Shown here: positions 12,105 through 26,009 of the stretch, one piece after another | How positions within the stretch are numbered: the first letter of the stretch is position 1 | How the letters are laid out: each line of letters begins with the position of its first letter | NCBI GenBank assembly: GCA_008638375.1 | Contig: CM018051.1 | Span: 26,402,344-26,466,343 of the forward strand | DNA: 64,000 nucleotides | Direction: 5' to 3' | From: Nyssa sinensis | Taxonomy: Eukaryota; Streptophyta; Magnoliopsida; Cornales; Nyssaceae | Notes under the pieces: generated by a model | The model's input: only the letters and a program-made list of their open reading frames with translations | What the model was told of the DNA's origin: nothing | Database searches by the model: none | Program-made: the position numbers and the translations under genes

Positions 12105-15100
12105 CGTCGCGACCCGAAACCCACCCTATGCGGATTAGGGGCAACGACTGATATGCCACTCGGATAGGCCGTACAAAATTAAATGAATTGCACAAGAGTG
12201 ATAAAAAAAACTTTTTTATGTCATTGAATCCTTAAATGCAGAAGCTACACCAATGAAACTCATCTGATCACAAACCGAACTCCAACAACCATTAATCAGA
12301 ATATCTCCATGTACAATATTGATCATCATGAATCACCATTTGAGTCTAACATCATTACTAATGATACAATAACACAATACCTAAAATTTAGATCAGTATC
12401 ATAGAATACATGTTCAAACTATGACTTGGAGTTTTACATCATCACTATTGCTTACAAGTATATCACTAGCTCCACTAGTTGCCATCATTGCATTTCCTCC
12501 CATATAATGCTATCTAAAAATTTGTTATAAATATGGAGTGAGCTAACTTAGCTCAGTAAGTAAATCCCCTCGCTCTGCAATGGGACAGTGTTAGTTTGGG
12601 TAATAGAATACAACCAATGACAAGCGAAAAGATATATGTACCAATACCCAGTCATAAAGGAAATAAATCAATAAGATGACCTATGGATCCAAAAGGCATA
12701 TCCCAAAATAGTTTAAAACAAGTGATGTAAACAGTTTAACAAGTCAATAATAGGGATTCAGCCTGTACAACAATCAGCTGCCAAATATCACAAGATATCA
12801 CAAATTGCCAAATCAAATCCAATGATAGGCTTGCAAAGTGTATCAATAACCAAAGAGTGAATCATCTGATTATGATTCAATAAAAGATATAAGATACTAA
12901 TAGAATAGATGCTGTCAACAAATAGGGTCCGGTTATCCCCAAAAGAACTCATTCGGGTTTACCCCCTTTCGGGCTCCTAAATAGCACTAGAGTTCTTATC
13001 ATATATCATGTCCTCCGTGGACTAAGTGTTGGGTATCTTCCCAATCACCAAACCTATCACATCCCGAACCTCACCTTATGCGGATGTCGAGGACGTGATG
13101 CTAGTTAGCTACCTTGCCGGTTTGCCAACCGACAATGCGAGCAACCAAAGGCAAACTTCTGAACTTACCGATGAATTGCATTCCAAATGTAAGGTCAGAG
13201 CAGCAGAATTTAAAACCTTTTTCATCTCAGGAATGCAACTCATTTATAAATACCATTGAGGTATGTACCACAGAGCAAGTCTAAAATCAAACAGCTAGTA
13301 ACTCTAACCATAGAGTACGTCTAACATCTCTAGAGTACCATTACCATGAGCCATGTCCCAATACATCTAATGCATATCAATGAAGTCAATTCTATCATAT
13401 CACTCACCTGAATAACTAGATTCAATCCACAAGAGTCCACGTCTCCACAAATCAGCGCCATTAGATTTTTTACTTGGAATGCCACTCGGCCTATCCACGT
13501 CATATCATAGTGCCTTCTAGTCCAATGAAGATAAGTCCTGAAAAATGTTAGGATAATGGGGTGAGCTTAAATAAGCCTAGTGAGTAACACAGGTTCCTTG
13601 TCATGGGTTTCAAAAACAGTTCTTGCATATAAAGCACAGGGATAGTTCAATCACTTTAGAATAACAGTTTTATAAATCCACTTTAAATGCAGTTGAAGTA
13701 GAATAAAATAGAACCAATCTAAATGGAACAATCGATCAGAATAGATAGAACAGCATAGAATGCAAGCCTATCAATAAGGAGTATAGTCAATAAATTAAAG
13801 AATACCAAAATCATATCATGTGTGATATAGTACGAAAAGGGCATGCATTTAAGTATTTGCATTTAAACAGTATAGCATACAAAACGGTACAGTGAATCAA
13901 AATACAGTATCTAGACAGTGTCAAAAGTTACTCACAAACTTTATGCTTACCTCTTTGTACAAATAATCTGATAACCTCCAGATACATCAGGTACCTCATT
14001 GCATATCCTGAACAATCATCATTAATCATAGACAAATCAGAATTCATCCATTCACGTCTTATTCATCATCTTAGGCGCTTATCGGATTACCTAAGATAGC
14101 CTAGTAGCCTATTTCCCTTTCATTGTGCTTCATCCGAGGCTATTTCATTCTTTAATTAGGCTTAGTAGTTATCAGGATTATAATCTAAGTCATTTGGACT
14201 CTAATCGTTATCAGTTAAGCACTTATTTAACCTTAGGGGTAAAATGGTAATTTTACCACTCTTGTCCCGAACCCTGTCATGGTCCTCAGAATAGCCCATA
14301 TATCTTCAATATAAATTTCTAAGTCTTTTGGACTCAAATCGTTATCAATTAAGTACTTATTTAACTTTAGGGGCAAAATGATAATTTTACCATTCTTGTC
14401 TCGGACCCTGTAGTGGTCCTCAAAATGTTCCATATATCTCATATATAAATTCTTAAGTCCTTTGGACTTCATTTGGTATCTGCTTTTGACCATCAGGACA
14501 CATCGGTCATTTCTCATTTTATACGTTGACTGTTCCAGAGTCTTATTTAGCACTTCGATTTTCCATAATTATGTGTATGAAAATTTATCGGATCAGATCG
14601 GCCCTTATTCGACCTCTACTTTACACTTACAATGCTCAAGGGCATTTTGGTCATTTTACGTTTTGTAAGATTCTAACCCTGATTCATCATTTAATCATGT
14701 GTACAGTTTCACGAGTATCTGGGCTTCTATCGATATCAATTTCGTCCCATTTCGACTTCATTTGGATTTCGTATAGTATTAGGGGCATTTTGGTAATTTC
14801 ACACTTTCATGAAATTCTGACCCTGATTCGTCATTTAATCATGTATACAGTTTCACGAGTATCTAGGCCTCTATCGGTATTAATTTCGTTCCAATCGAAC
14901 TTCATTTAGACTTCATATAGCATCGGAGGCATTTTAGTAATTTCACATGTTGTATGGCTAAACTTTTCGGGACCTCAGTTCATAAAACGGACCTCACCAT
15001 TAGGTCCAGAGTGTCCGACATAGTTAAATTGGACTATTTTTTATGTTTAATTGGCCCTGGGTATCATTAGGGGCAATTCAGTCATTTATAATTTATATAT

Positions 15101-18100
15101 CTGTATTTTTTCGGGATTTAATTTCCAAATCGAACTCCACCGTTGACTCCAGAACGTCCAACATAATCAAAATGGATTATCTTTTATTTTTATTTGGCCC
15201 TAGGTATCATTAAGGGCAATACAGTCATTTACTATTTACGTGTCTTTATTTTTTGGGACTTAATTTCCTAAATCGGACTCTACTGTTGAGTCCGGAATAC
15301 TCGAGATAGTAAAAATGTACTATTTATTTATTTAATTTGGACTTTGTTTAACCTATTTAAGGCCCAAGGGTAAAATGGTAATTTTACCCAATTAAATAAA
15401 TAATTAAATAAATTATTTTATTAATTATTTAATTTTTCAGGGGCTCAATTGAATTAATTATTCGGAATCTGGGCCCTAACAGAATTCCTTAAGAGTTTAG
15501 GGGTCATAAACTAATTTCAGAAAATTTTGGGGTTCAAAATAGAATTTCATAAAAAAGGGTTCAGAACCGTCCGGTTTTAGGGTTCAGTCAGTTGAACCGG
15601 TCCAAAACCCTAAAAACCATCCGGTTCACTACACCATACAGAACCGAAATAACATAACCCTGTTATCCTAATTTGGCCCCTTATCCGTGTTCAGGTTAGG
15701 CCCGAATTCTAATTTTAATTTGTTACCCTTACAACTAAACAGCCCCAATTGAATTTTAAAATTTAAAACATAACCTATAAAACGGTGTCGTCCTACGTAT
15801 GTCCATTCGTGCGACGGGTCAGGTCCCGACCCGAATATGAAACTAACCCAAACCGATCCAATCACTATTCATCGACTTCCTCTCTTCTTCCCTCGTGTTG
15901 CCTTAGTTGCAGAGAATTTCATTTTCAAATTCGTAGGTTTTCAAATTCTGACTACCTCTGCTATCCATCCCAAATCATTTCTGGGAGCCTAAGGATCGTT
16001 TTGGCATTTGTTTTGTGGCTTGAAACTATAGATAGAGTTCAGTTCAACTCCATTATCGTGGGACTTGCAACTCAGTCGTATACCTTCATTTCTTAACCAA
16101 ATGTGATAATTTTTGGCTTGTTATAACCGTACAATCATAGGGATTGATATTGCATTCCTAAAACTAAGATTGAGGTTCGGTTTGAGATACCCCAAATCAA
16201 ACCCGTGACCTGCAACTCCACAGTTCTCTATGGTCTTAGGGCCATTTCCTTTGGTTTTTGTTGCAGTGCAAACCCTATGTCACGACCCGAAACCCACCCT
16301 AAGCGGATCTCGTGTCGCGGGGCCGACCCGAAGGCCGTCCCTACTTTTTCCATTCCAGTATCATAGTACTAATATGCAATGTACTAAAAATTTTAAACAA
16401 TGAACAGCGGAAGTCTTTATCAATTACAGTAATCCAGCGGAAGTCTTTTAAATAATTTAAACATCGGAAGTCTATTAAATACATGACATAGTTCTACAAA
16501 AGACAAAATGAGAACCAAACGTAACCAGCACCCGGGGGTGGTGAATACATGGGAGAACTAACATAGACTGATACAGTACTTCAAAATGTCCCCCTACGCT
16601 CTCAGACTCCTACTGAGGTCTCGCAGCGTCATCACCTGAAATGGGGGTAAGTGGGGTGGAATGAGCTATGAAGCTCAGCAAGTAAAACAGATCTCCAACA
16701 CTGGTATCGATGATTATAAAAGAACATGAATCCATGAATAAAATTATGATAGCCAATCATAAGAAGTAAGGTGTTGTGATAGCCAATGAGAACGGTTGCC
16801 ATGATGGCCAATAAATAGTGGGGTCACAATATACAATCAGGAGTAATGAATAAGCAGTGATAAGGGTTTCTCAACAATAACCTGTCACAATAAGAGTACT
16901 GCCACAATAAAACGATTACAATCAAACCAATGAACAACGTAAGATAATCCATAAGAAACAGTAATCCATAAGAAACAGTAACCATTCAACAATATATCCA
17001 TAACAATAATCCAATCGAGATGCTTATAATCTGTAGTAGGGGATGGCAATCCCTCTTCGTATTTCGAGGCCCGGCATACCTCTCAGTTAAACTCACATCT
17101 TTTGCCACATGTCCGTTCACGGACTAGTTTGTCACAGAAGCATCAGATGGATGTTGTGACTGAGCACAACTCCAGCATTTATAAACATAGCATGATCATT
17201 TGTGATTCCATAGGAGTATGAAAATGGAATATCATATATACAGTAAAGCATAACAGTAAGCCTTTCAAGGCACGGTTCAACATGATAACAATGGTATAAT
17301 AGTCAATCAATATCCACAAGATAGAACAATATCACATTGTGGAAAACAATAACATTTGGAACGTTCATGAGTACAAGTTTGGCAGTAATGAATAAACTTG
17401 GCTTGGGGATACCATATGCAAGAGAAAGTGATCCATTTACCTCTATCGTGATTCTATCTCAGAAATCCGTGAGTGTACCCTTGCCTTTGGAGTTTCCTAT
17501 ATATCAGTGAATACGTTTTAGAATAAATGTTATTCATCAAATTTTATGCCTTTCTATCATAAGTATTTCAAATACTAATTTAGACTTTACCATTGAGTCC
17601 GGAATGCCGAAGAAAGTCGGTTTAGGCTTTCGCGGAATTCCATTTGGACTTTTGTACTAAAAAGGGCAAAATGGTCAATTTGCACTTTTACGGTATTTTA
17701 TCCTTCGGGGTCTCATCTCGTAAAACGGACCCCACCATTGGACTCAGAACGTCCGAGATAATAAGTTTTGACTATTCATTTGTCTCATTTGGACTTCGTT
17801 TGACCCATATTTGAAATAGGGGCATTATTGTAAAAATTAATATTTTATTAATTTTCCTGTTTGGGCCTTAGTGGGATTTCTTAAAACATTTGGGGCCGGT
17901 TCATAATTTCCAAAACCTACGGTCTGAACCAGTTGGTTCAGGACCAGAAACCCCAAACCGACCTGCCCTTCCCCTGAACCAAACGGTTTAGTCTATTTCA
18001 GAGAACCGGATTCCAATATCCTGGTTCCTATCCTATCCCAGTTCCGGTTAACCTCAAAACTCAATTTCAATTTACTATCCGTGTAACCAAACAAGCCCAA

Positions 18101-18250
18101 TCCATTTAATTTAAAAAACCAAAACGACACAGTATCACTTACCCACTCATTTCCGGTCGGGTCCCGACCCGGATCCGTTTCCTTTTAACCCGGTAGCCCC
18201 CACGATTTTCCGGTCGTCTTCCCCACTGCTCTGGTGAGGTTTTATTAGGG

Positions 18251-18276
18251 TTCCGTCACCATCTCCGGTGACGGAA
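18251..18276. repeat. Perfect 10-bp inverted repeat (hairpin) in LTR
   Basis: TTCCGTCACC and GGTGACGGAA flank a 6-nt loop. The related LTR at 28269-31490 has an 8-bp version (CCGTCACC / GGTGACGG, 29381-29402) at the equivalent place. Confidence 0.85.
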
Positions 18277-18904
18277 ACCTAAATCCGATCAGTTTTTTGA
18301 CCTAGCTCAATGCCATTCTCCTCCCTTCTTCCCAAGGATTTCAAATCCACTCTCGGTTTCCATTGAACCCCTCCCCATCTTCACGAATAGGGGTTTAAAC
18401 ATCTCCGGCCGATTCTCCGGCAAAGTCATATTTTCCATTTTCATGGCGTTTTGATCACTGTTTTGGCTCTAATTTTCTTCTAGTGTGTTTCTGCACTTGT
18501 GTGGGTTGTTTTTAGAAACTTTAAAACAAGTTTTAAACATAAAATTCATGGAACCCAGATTATCTATCAGACCTGCAACTCCGTTTTCCTACCTGGTTTC
18601 TTAACCGTTTGCTATCATTCTTTTTGCATTTAGTTCTATATTTCATGCTGATTTAGACCCTACAAATATATATAAGCTTCATGCTCTAAATTGTAAAAAC
18701 AGAACTTAAATTACTTACCTGGGTGTTCGGATTTAAGCTTACTGTGATCCTCCAAATCTCTCTATTTCTGAATCAATTTCTCTCTCTTCTTCTCCCCTTC
18801 AGTTCCTGACCCTTCCCTTTCTTTTCTAACCTCTCAACTCACAAACCCGTATACATATATATAAGCAATCACACCCACTGCCCCTTCCTCTCTCTACCTT
18901 ATCA

Positions 18905-19260
18905 CTCTCTCTCTCTCTCTCTTGCAGTCATCCTTGACTGCAGAGAACTGCCCATTCATTCTCCTCCATCCACGTACCTCACATATTACATATATACACA
19001 TATATTACATATATACACACACCACCTCACCAAGTCGGTTGGTGTGGTTCCCAAACACACATACACACACAGTGATGCACACACACACACACAGTGATGC
19101 ACACACTGATATTTTCCCTCCTTTTCTTGTTTTCTTTTCCTTTTTATTATTACACATATACATATATACATAAATACATGTATATTACATATATATATAT
19201 AATATACACATCAAATACATATTCTTATACATGTATTTATAACCATATAAATACGTATAA
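18905..19260. repeat. (TC)n, (CA)n and (TA)n microsatellite zone
   Basis: CTCTCT run at 18905-18922, CACACA runs at 19060-19108, and ATATAT runs at 18990-19020 and 19155-19205. The small frames here are low-complexity translations. Confidence 0.88.
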
Positions 19261-20268
19261 TTGTATTTTTAGTCGCGTATACATACACTAATATTTCGTG
19301 AACTATGCATGTGTACGTACGTATGCATGCATGGGTTGCATGCATGCACGCTTTTTGAGGTAAGGTTCTGAGTTGCTCGGGTGTTACCCAACACTAGCCA
19401 TCCTAAGCAAAACATTTATCTTTTTAAACTAAGTTCAGTTCCATAATTATTGTGACATAGAGTTTAAGACAGCTCAGGTTATGCTATTCAGTCGACTTGC
19501 CTCGGTAAACGTGTTGTACCCCGGGTCGGGATATCACACCCTACATCATCTAGGTCAGGTCTAGGCAAGCCAAAATTAGTTTGGCTAGGGTCGAATCAGA
19601 CCTGCTCCACTAGAGGTCATCAATGGCGGTTTGGGCACGGTTGGGTGTTCTAGGGCTGTTTTTGGAGCTTAACTTCATGCCTTAATCATGTTTTCTTATT
19701 CTAAACATCATGCATGCAACTAATAGGGCTAAACAACATCAAAAACGGCACCAAAATTCAAACAAAAGAATCAGCAGTTTTGAGGTTTATACCGTGCACA
19801 GTGAACCTCTCTCTTTACTCGTGGCTCAGTTTTGGCCCTTTCAGTCCCCTTCAAGGTTGCTCAACCTCCTTGCTCTTGTGCACTTCCAAGTGAGACACAC
19901 ACACACACTTGCATATACATACACAATCTCACACAATGTTCCTCTCTCTAGTAGATCTAAAATCACACACTCCATATGTAGAGCACACCCACACCGGCCT
20001 GGTCTGTCACAGCATTTACACATATACATATATTAACTCATGTGTATATAAAATCATTTCTTTCTTTTTGCATGAAAGTTGGCTGGTGGAAGTGGAGGTC
20101 CAATTAGGGCTCCCTGATTCAACAGATCTGTATATATATATATATATATACATATAATTATATTTTATATTTTGTTAGCTATATGAAATCTTATTGGCCC
20201 ATTTGGGAGGTGGGATAGGCCTATTTTGAGCATATATACATTTCTGTAGTATATTAGGCATAAAGTTG

Positions 20269-20342
20269 TTGGCAGCCCACTTGGTAATTTTTTGGATGCC
20301 TCAAATGTTGCCCCACTTGGTCAAGGGTTCAAATCCCCTTGG
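20269..20342 (+). other. tRNA-like module (A-box/B-box), antisense to the host LTR
   Basis: A-box-like GGCAGCCCACTTGGTAAT (20271-20288) and B-box-like GGTCAAGGGTTCAAATCC (from 20319) are in tRNA-like order. GGGTTCAAATCCC resembles a T-arm. The folded tRNA ends are not evident. The LTR around it runs on the minus strand. Confidence 0.6.
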
Positions 20343-22790
20343 CCTTACTTTGGGCATTTTTCCATATTTTGGGCTTATGCCCTGTTTGGCTGGCACAGAA
20401 TTCTGTTTTGACTATTTTCGTTATATTTTCTTTTCTAGTGCTCTTGTTATGAAATGGTTTCTTCTGGGGGTTTCGTATTTCAGTTAGTTTCGATGTCAAA
20501 GGCCTTGTGTCGGTTATTATTTATTTGTGGCCATCATAGGTTGTTAATTCAAGTTTTCACAGTGTTAAAATGACATCATCTCACCTAATTAATTAGTAAT
20601 TAGGTCTGGGTATTACACCCTTATTTCTGACATGTTTAATTATTTTATGGGTCTATCGTGACCGTCGAGAGATAATGGTTAATTTCCTTAATCATTCTTT
20701 AAGTTGGTGCTAATTAATAATTAGCAAACTAATTATTAATTAAGCAAGGTCGGGGTGTTACAAAACCGTAGATCCAAAAGCATCTATAGAATCAAATGAA
20801 CGTTGTGACAGACACAACTCCCGGCACTCATAATGATATCTTGATCAACAGAATTTCACAAGGGATGTACATATATGTGGAATATCAAATTCTCAATAGT
20901 AAACATAGCAATTTTTTAATATCCAAAGCAAGGTATAGAAATGAACAAGTAATCACATCAAGCTATTGGCAATTGAATTCTCAACATTTTCGCAAGGTAG
21001 AACATGTATCAAATTATGGAATCAATAAATGTTAGGTATGTATAAGAATAGAAATTGGCAGCATCGAGGAAATAATTGTGACATGGCTAAGGAAATACCA
21101 CATATTAGAGTTTGGGTTAACTTACATTGGATTCTTAAAATCGCCTTCCCATATGGTTACCATAATAGCTATCCCGTAACTTTATTTCCATTTTTCATCA
21201 TTTGGGTGATCCTATAATCACGGATAAAAATTACATGGCATAATGTCTAATCCCAAACTTTGTTATTCAGTGTTTTAAGTTCTTTTGAACTTAGTCTATT
21301 CAATTAAGGGTTTTCAAATTCCCTATTTAGGGTTTCCTGATGCCTTATAACTTATTTGGCGCTTCAAGGGCATTATGGTAATTTATACTTTTAATGTCCC
21401 TTATTTTTTCGTACACGTTTTACGTATTCAAACTCCATTTTGAGTCTATTTGGTCCTGATAACATTTATATGGGCTTATTAATTTTATTTTTATACTTTT
21501 GGTAACTTCGTTAAGTCCTAAGGACGTATTCGTCAGTTTTTAGTTTGTTACTGGGTCTTACTTTCCTCAAGTCCAGAATATTGAATATAATTAATTTAGG
21601 TTTTTTCGGATCTTAATTTGCATTTATGTGACTTACATTAAGCCTAGGGGTATTTTTATAATTTTACACTTCACGCGACACATTTTTCGGTACTTTATTT
21701 GCTAAAATAGATTTCACTGTTGAGTCCAGGATGTCAAATAAAGTCAGAATATGTCACCTTTGACATTTAACTGGTTTTTGGATTACTAAGGATAAAATGG
21801 TAATTTTAACATTTCGCGTGTCTATTTTTTTCGGGACTTTGTTTCACAAAATGGATCCCACCTTTGGGTCCGAATGTCCCAAAATGTTAAGGTATGTATT
21901 TTTATAGTCATCAGAGTCCAATTGATCACTTAACTAATTATTATGACGTATTTGGAATTACTCTAGTTTGCCCGTTCATATTTTTCAGGATTTAATTTCA
22001 CAAATTGGACTCCATTGTTGAGTTCGGAATGCTAAAAAAAATATTGGGTTATGTAACACCCTGATCCAATTAAATAAAGCGATTAACGATAATGACAATT
22101 ATCATAAGTTAATTTGCTTAATAACTATAGGTGATGCTAGATATGACTAATGACTCGGAATACGAAAGCAAGGGCATAAATGATGAAAATAATTAATGAT
22201 TAATTAGAAATGACCGATGTGAGAATGCAATGTAATGCCGAGAGCCATGATTTGGTAGAAGTATGGCGAGTGTTAATCGATGAGTAACACACAAGTGAAC
22301 GTGAGAAATTAGTGCACGAAGTGCACTTAAGCAAGTTTAGCACAACGCACAAAGGGAGCACGTTTAATCAGAATTATTGCAATAATTATGATGGACTTTT
22401 AAAATAGTTAAAATACATTTAAATACATCAAGGTGAGATAATGAAGACTATGAAAATTGATAAGATCTTGATTTACGGAATCGATACATGGAGAGAAAAT
22501 TGGGCAAATTAGTATGAGGCGAGAATAGAACAAACTTGATTAAAATTTGCCAGTAAATGCGATACATTTTTAGTATAAATGAAACACCACGTAACGTGTC
22601 AAAAAATAAATAAATAAGATTTATGACATAAAAACTTAGCATACAAAAATCAAAAGAGAGACGAGAATACTAAAGGAGTTTTTTAAAATGATTAAGGCAC
22701 AATTTCAAAATTTGACAAAAAATACCTAAAATGCCAAACAAGGCATAAGTAGGAAAAAATGGAAAAAATGAGGCCAAATTAATGGCCAAA

Positions 22791-22860
22791 GGGTTTGAAC
22801 CCTAGACCAAAGAGAAGAAGAATTTTATCATCCAAAAAGATTACCAATTGGGTTACAACA
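22791..22860 (-). other. tRNA-like module, antisense to the host LTR
   Basis: Minus strand: A-box-like GTTGTAACCCAATTGGTAAT, then B-box GGTCTAGGGTTCAAACCC at 22808-22791. AGGGTTCAAACCCT forms a perfect T-arm-like stem-loop. This is one of the clearest copies in the window. Confidence 0.65.
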
Positions 22861-22879
22861 CTTTTGTGCTATATATCTC

Positions 22880-23125
22880 ACAAGATATATATATATATAT
22901 ATGACCCATATTAAGCCCAATGTCTGCATACTCAAAAGCTGAGGTGTCAACACCTTATTGGACCCCTCCCTCTTCCAATTAAAATTAATGCACAATCAGA
23001 ATATATATATATATATATATACATGTACACATATGCTATATATATATATATATGTGGGCAATGAGTGGATCATTGCGTGTGTGTGTGTGAGGAAGATTAA
23101 AATTGAAAAAGAAAAAAAGAGGTAG

Positions 23126-23169
<44 letters not shown>
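22880..23169. repeat. (TA)n and (AG)n microsatellites
   Basis: TA runs at about 22884-22902, 22999-23020 and 23036-23054, a GTGTGT run near 23077, and an uninterrupted (AG)n tract at 23131-23169. The order TA, GT, AG recurs in the LTRs of this window. Confidence 0.93.
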
Positions 23170-23172
<3 letters not shown>

Positions 23173-25214
23173 GGCAAGAGGGATAAAAAGAAGCTTCTCA
23201 ATACATGCTGCATGCATAGACAAAATATAGTAGTGGAAGAAGAAAAGGGAGGCCATAAAACGGAAAAGGCAAAGCAGTGAACAGTAAGAGAAATTGAGGT
23301 TTAGAGGGAGAAAATGACAAATAAGGCTAAAACAGGTAAGTTACTGTCTTCTCTAGTCGTAAATGTTGTTTTAAAGTAATGTAGATCAACCTAATGTGAA
23401 ATGCGAGAAAAATAATGAGGAAAACCCTAAGAAACCTAAAACTTCCATTGGCGATAGCTTGAAACTAGGTCAAGCTTTCGACTTAAGCTAAATGTTGTTT
23501 TGTGATCAGGGACCAAACCTAGACCAAAAATGGATCACAAAGAAGCAAAACTCGCACGTTTTGGCCCAAAAATGAACATTTAATAGAGAGTTGTAGGTTT
23601 AGGAAATAATTAGCCAACTCAGAAAATGAATGCAAAGCTTCGTTTTGAAGCCATGGAGTTATAGCCCTTGAGCTATGGAACAAAATGGTTCAAAAATGAA
23701 CCATTGTGGTAGAGAAATGAGAGAGAAAAGTGAAATTTTCATAGTGGACGGAAAAGCATGAATCGGAGAAAACTGTCTGATCACTGCAATCTAAAGAGCC
23801 AAGTTTAACCCTAATGGTCCTAATATTGATGGGGACTTGTTTAAGATCAAAAAACAGAATTAAAACAATAGGAATATGATCAGACGGTTGCACTATTCTT
23901 TTATTTTAATCGGCCTTTATTTGTCCTACTTTTGGCTTAAGGGCATTTTGGTAATTTTTTATATAATTAATGGGATTTAAAATTAATATTTAATTAATTT
24001 CTGGGCCATTTCATAATTAATCAAAATTGTTGGGGATCATTTTATAATTTCAGAAACTAGTGGGGGCCAAAACATAATTTCTGAAAAGCATTTAAATAAA
24101 ACCAATTGGTTTAATTAGATTTTAATTGAACCGGCCCTAAACAGTGCTAAACCAACCGGTCCATCTGGTTCGATACGTCATGCTGACGTCAGCCCTACTA
24201 TTTTATTATCTTAATTCCTTTTGGCCAAAACGAAATAGTTTTGATTTAACCCAAACCCAATTTAAACAGTGGGTCAGGCCTCGACCCGATATCTGGCCCA
24301 TGACCTGACCCGCATAGTGCCTTCGTCCCTAATTCTCCGACGAGGGTTCCGATGGCCTTCTCCGGCGACGGTTACCAGCGCCGGTTGAATTCTGGTGCAA
24401 ACTCAATGTGGTTCAAACCCTAATTTCATGAGGATTTCATTTTTATAGTTTATTTCTTAATTTGAGGGCTCCACCGTCGCGAAATAAGGAGTTACAGCCG
24501 CTGCTCCGGTGACCCTCTATTTTTCAACAAGGTATTCTTTTTCTATTTCCTAGCTTTTTAGCTACTGTTTTGCCTCTAATTTTTTCCTACATATTTCTGG
24601 AACTACATGGAAGGTTTTTCCATTCCTTTAATGCAACAAAACCAACTCAAATCTTGAGTTTTCAAATTTTCTTCCCTTATTGAAACTCACTGTTTTCTCA
24701 ATGGTTCCTTAACCATTTTTAGTGATTTAAGTTGCTGCATGTTCCAATTTTAATGTTTTTTTGAGCTATGTAGTTTGTTTGAAGCTTTAATCAAGTTTGA
24801 TCAAAAACTCTATTTTTCACAAATTTGGGTCTTAGGGTTTTTAAGGTTTCCAAGCTTTCAAATTCCTCATTTTTTTCTATTTCCCTTCCTCTACAACATA
24901 AGATGCATGCATGTACTAATAAGCTAAAAAAAGAAGCTAAACCAAAAAAAAAATTCTTAGAGAGAGAAGTTACCTCTCTCTCCCTCTTCAGTTCTCTTCT
25001 TCATTTTGTTCTCCCCCTCTCGGTTGGATCTTGGGTCTGTTGGTTCAAACAGTGCAGCTCTCCCTTATTCTTTTCCTTTTCTCTTTCCTTCTTCTTCTTT
25101 AGCTTCTCTCTCTAGATTTTCCTCTCACTCTCTCTCTAGTCTCTCTCTCTAGCCAGACCATTATGGTTTGTTTTTTTCTTCTTACACACATGCAACATAC
25201 ATATATGCATATGT

Positions 25215-25250
<36 letters not shown>

Positions 25251-25408
25251 AATAAAATCAAATTTTTACATGAAAGGTGATTGGTTCATATGAATGTCCA
25301 TTAAGGTGTTAACACGTTAGCTCTTGAGCATACAAACTTTACATTTTATGTAGCTTATATATATATATATATATCTTATGAAATATATAGAACAAAAGTG
25401 TTGCAGCC

Positions 25409-25413
25409 AAGTT
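25409..25413. repeat. Target-site duplication AAGTT (left copy)
   Basis: It is identical to 31513-31517 and flanks the 25414-31512 LTR. The target lies inside the tRNA-like module of the host LTR. Confidence 0.9.
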
Positions 25414-25579
25414 TGTAATACCCTAACCCAAAATGTGACCAAGCAACTACTGTAAACCCGAGTTGTTAAGGTTTGTTTTTCGATGTTTAATAAATTGCCC
25501 AGTTTTGGAACACGAAGGGTCTCGAATGTATGGATAATATCTGAGTGAAGCAGCAAGAGTATATACTTACGTGTGTACA

Positions 25580-25686
25580 TATATGTATATATATATATAT
25601 GTGTGTGTATATGCGTGAATGTGTAACCATGTGTGTGTGTGTGTGAATGTAAGTGTATAAGTGTGTGTATGTGCATGTGTATTGTG

Positions 25687-25725
<39 letters not shown>

Positions 25726-25746
25726 ACATAGCACTGCATGTGTGCG

Positions 25747-25794
<48 letters not shown>

Positions 25795-25953
25795 CACTGT
25801 GTGTGCTGTGAGTATGTAATATGTGTGTGTGCCGACATGGGTCATATATATATATATATATACTATATTATATATAGATATCAGATATATATATATATAT
25901 AAAAAAAATATCAAAGAATATAAAATTGAAAGAAAAGAAGAGAAACAGAGAGG

Positions 25954-26009
<56 letters not shown>

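Larger units (their letters stand above)
16278..19538 (-). mobile_element. Solo LTR, 3261 bp, target-site duplication CCCTA
   Basis: Left terminus TGTCACGACCCGAAACCC, right terminus GGGTCGGGATATCACA, so TG..CA in the minus sense. Flanks 16273-16277 and 19539-19543 are both CCCTA. Conserved interior landmarks: CATGGGAGAACT near 16550, GTTGTGACTGAGCACAAC near 17153, GGTCGGGTCCCGACCC near 18155, microsatellites at 18905-19250. It lies inside the 13055-20762 LTR. Confidence 0.93.
13055..20762 (-). mobile_element. Solo LTR, ~4.44 kb net, target-site duplication AAACC, hosting a second solo LTR
   Basis: Left terminus TATCACATCCCGAACC (first G of TGTCAC mutated) and right terminus GGTCGGGGTGTTACA; flanks 13050-13054 and 20763-20767 are both AAACC. 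The interior carries AAATGGTAATTTTACC-type blocks near 14240, 14370, 14770, 15210 and 15370, and a tRNA-like module near 20271. It is interrupted by 16278-19538. No coding sequence was found; frames at 14233-14909 and 15668-16096 are LTR sequence. Confidence 0.88.
22052..23885 (+). mobile_element. Truncated or internally deleted LTR, 1834 bp, probable duplication GGTTA/GGTTG
   Basis: It starts TGTAACACCCTGATCC. Left flank is GGTTA (22047-22051); the five bases after 23885 are GGTTG. Outside it, the minus-strand host LTR resumes in register (ATATTGGGTTA on the left, CACTATTC...TTGGCTTAAGGGCATTTTGG on the right). It contains a tRNA-like module (22791-22860), TA runs and an (AG)n tract, but not the family's normal 3' terminus; it ends TGATCAGAC. 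Confidence 0.6.

Noticed and set aside
20269..20342. Possible functional tRNA gene
   Set aside because: A-box and B-box look right, but there is no acceptor stem, no anticodon arm and no terminator that fits, and sister copies sit at the same place in LTRs.
22052..25408. Head-to-head inverted LTR junction near 23890 suggesting an inversion
   Set aside because: The minus-strand sequence on both sides of 22052-23890 joins in register with a GGTTA/GGTTG flank, so a nested insertion explains it more simply.
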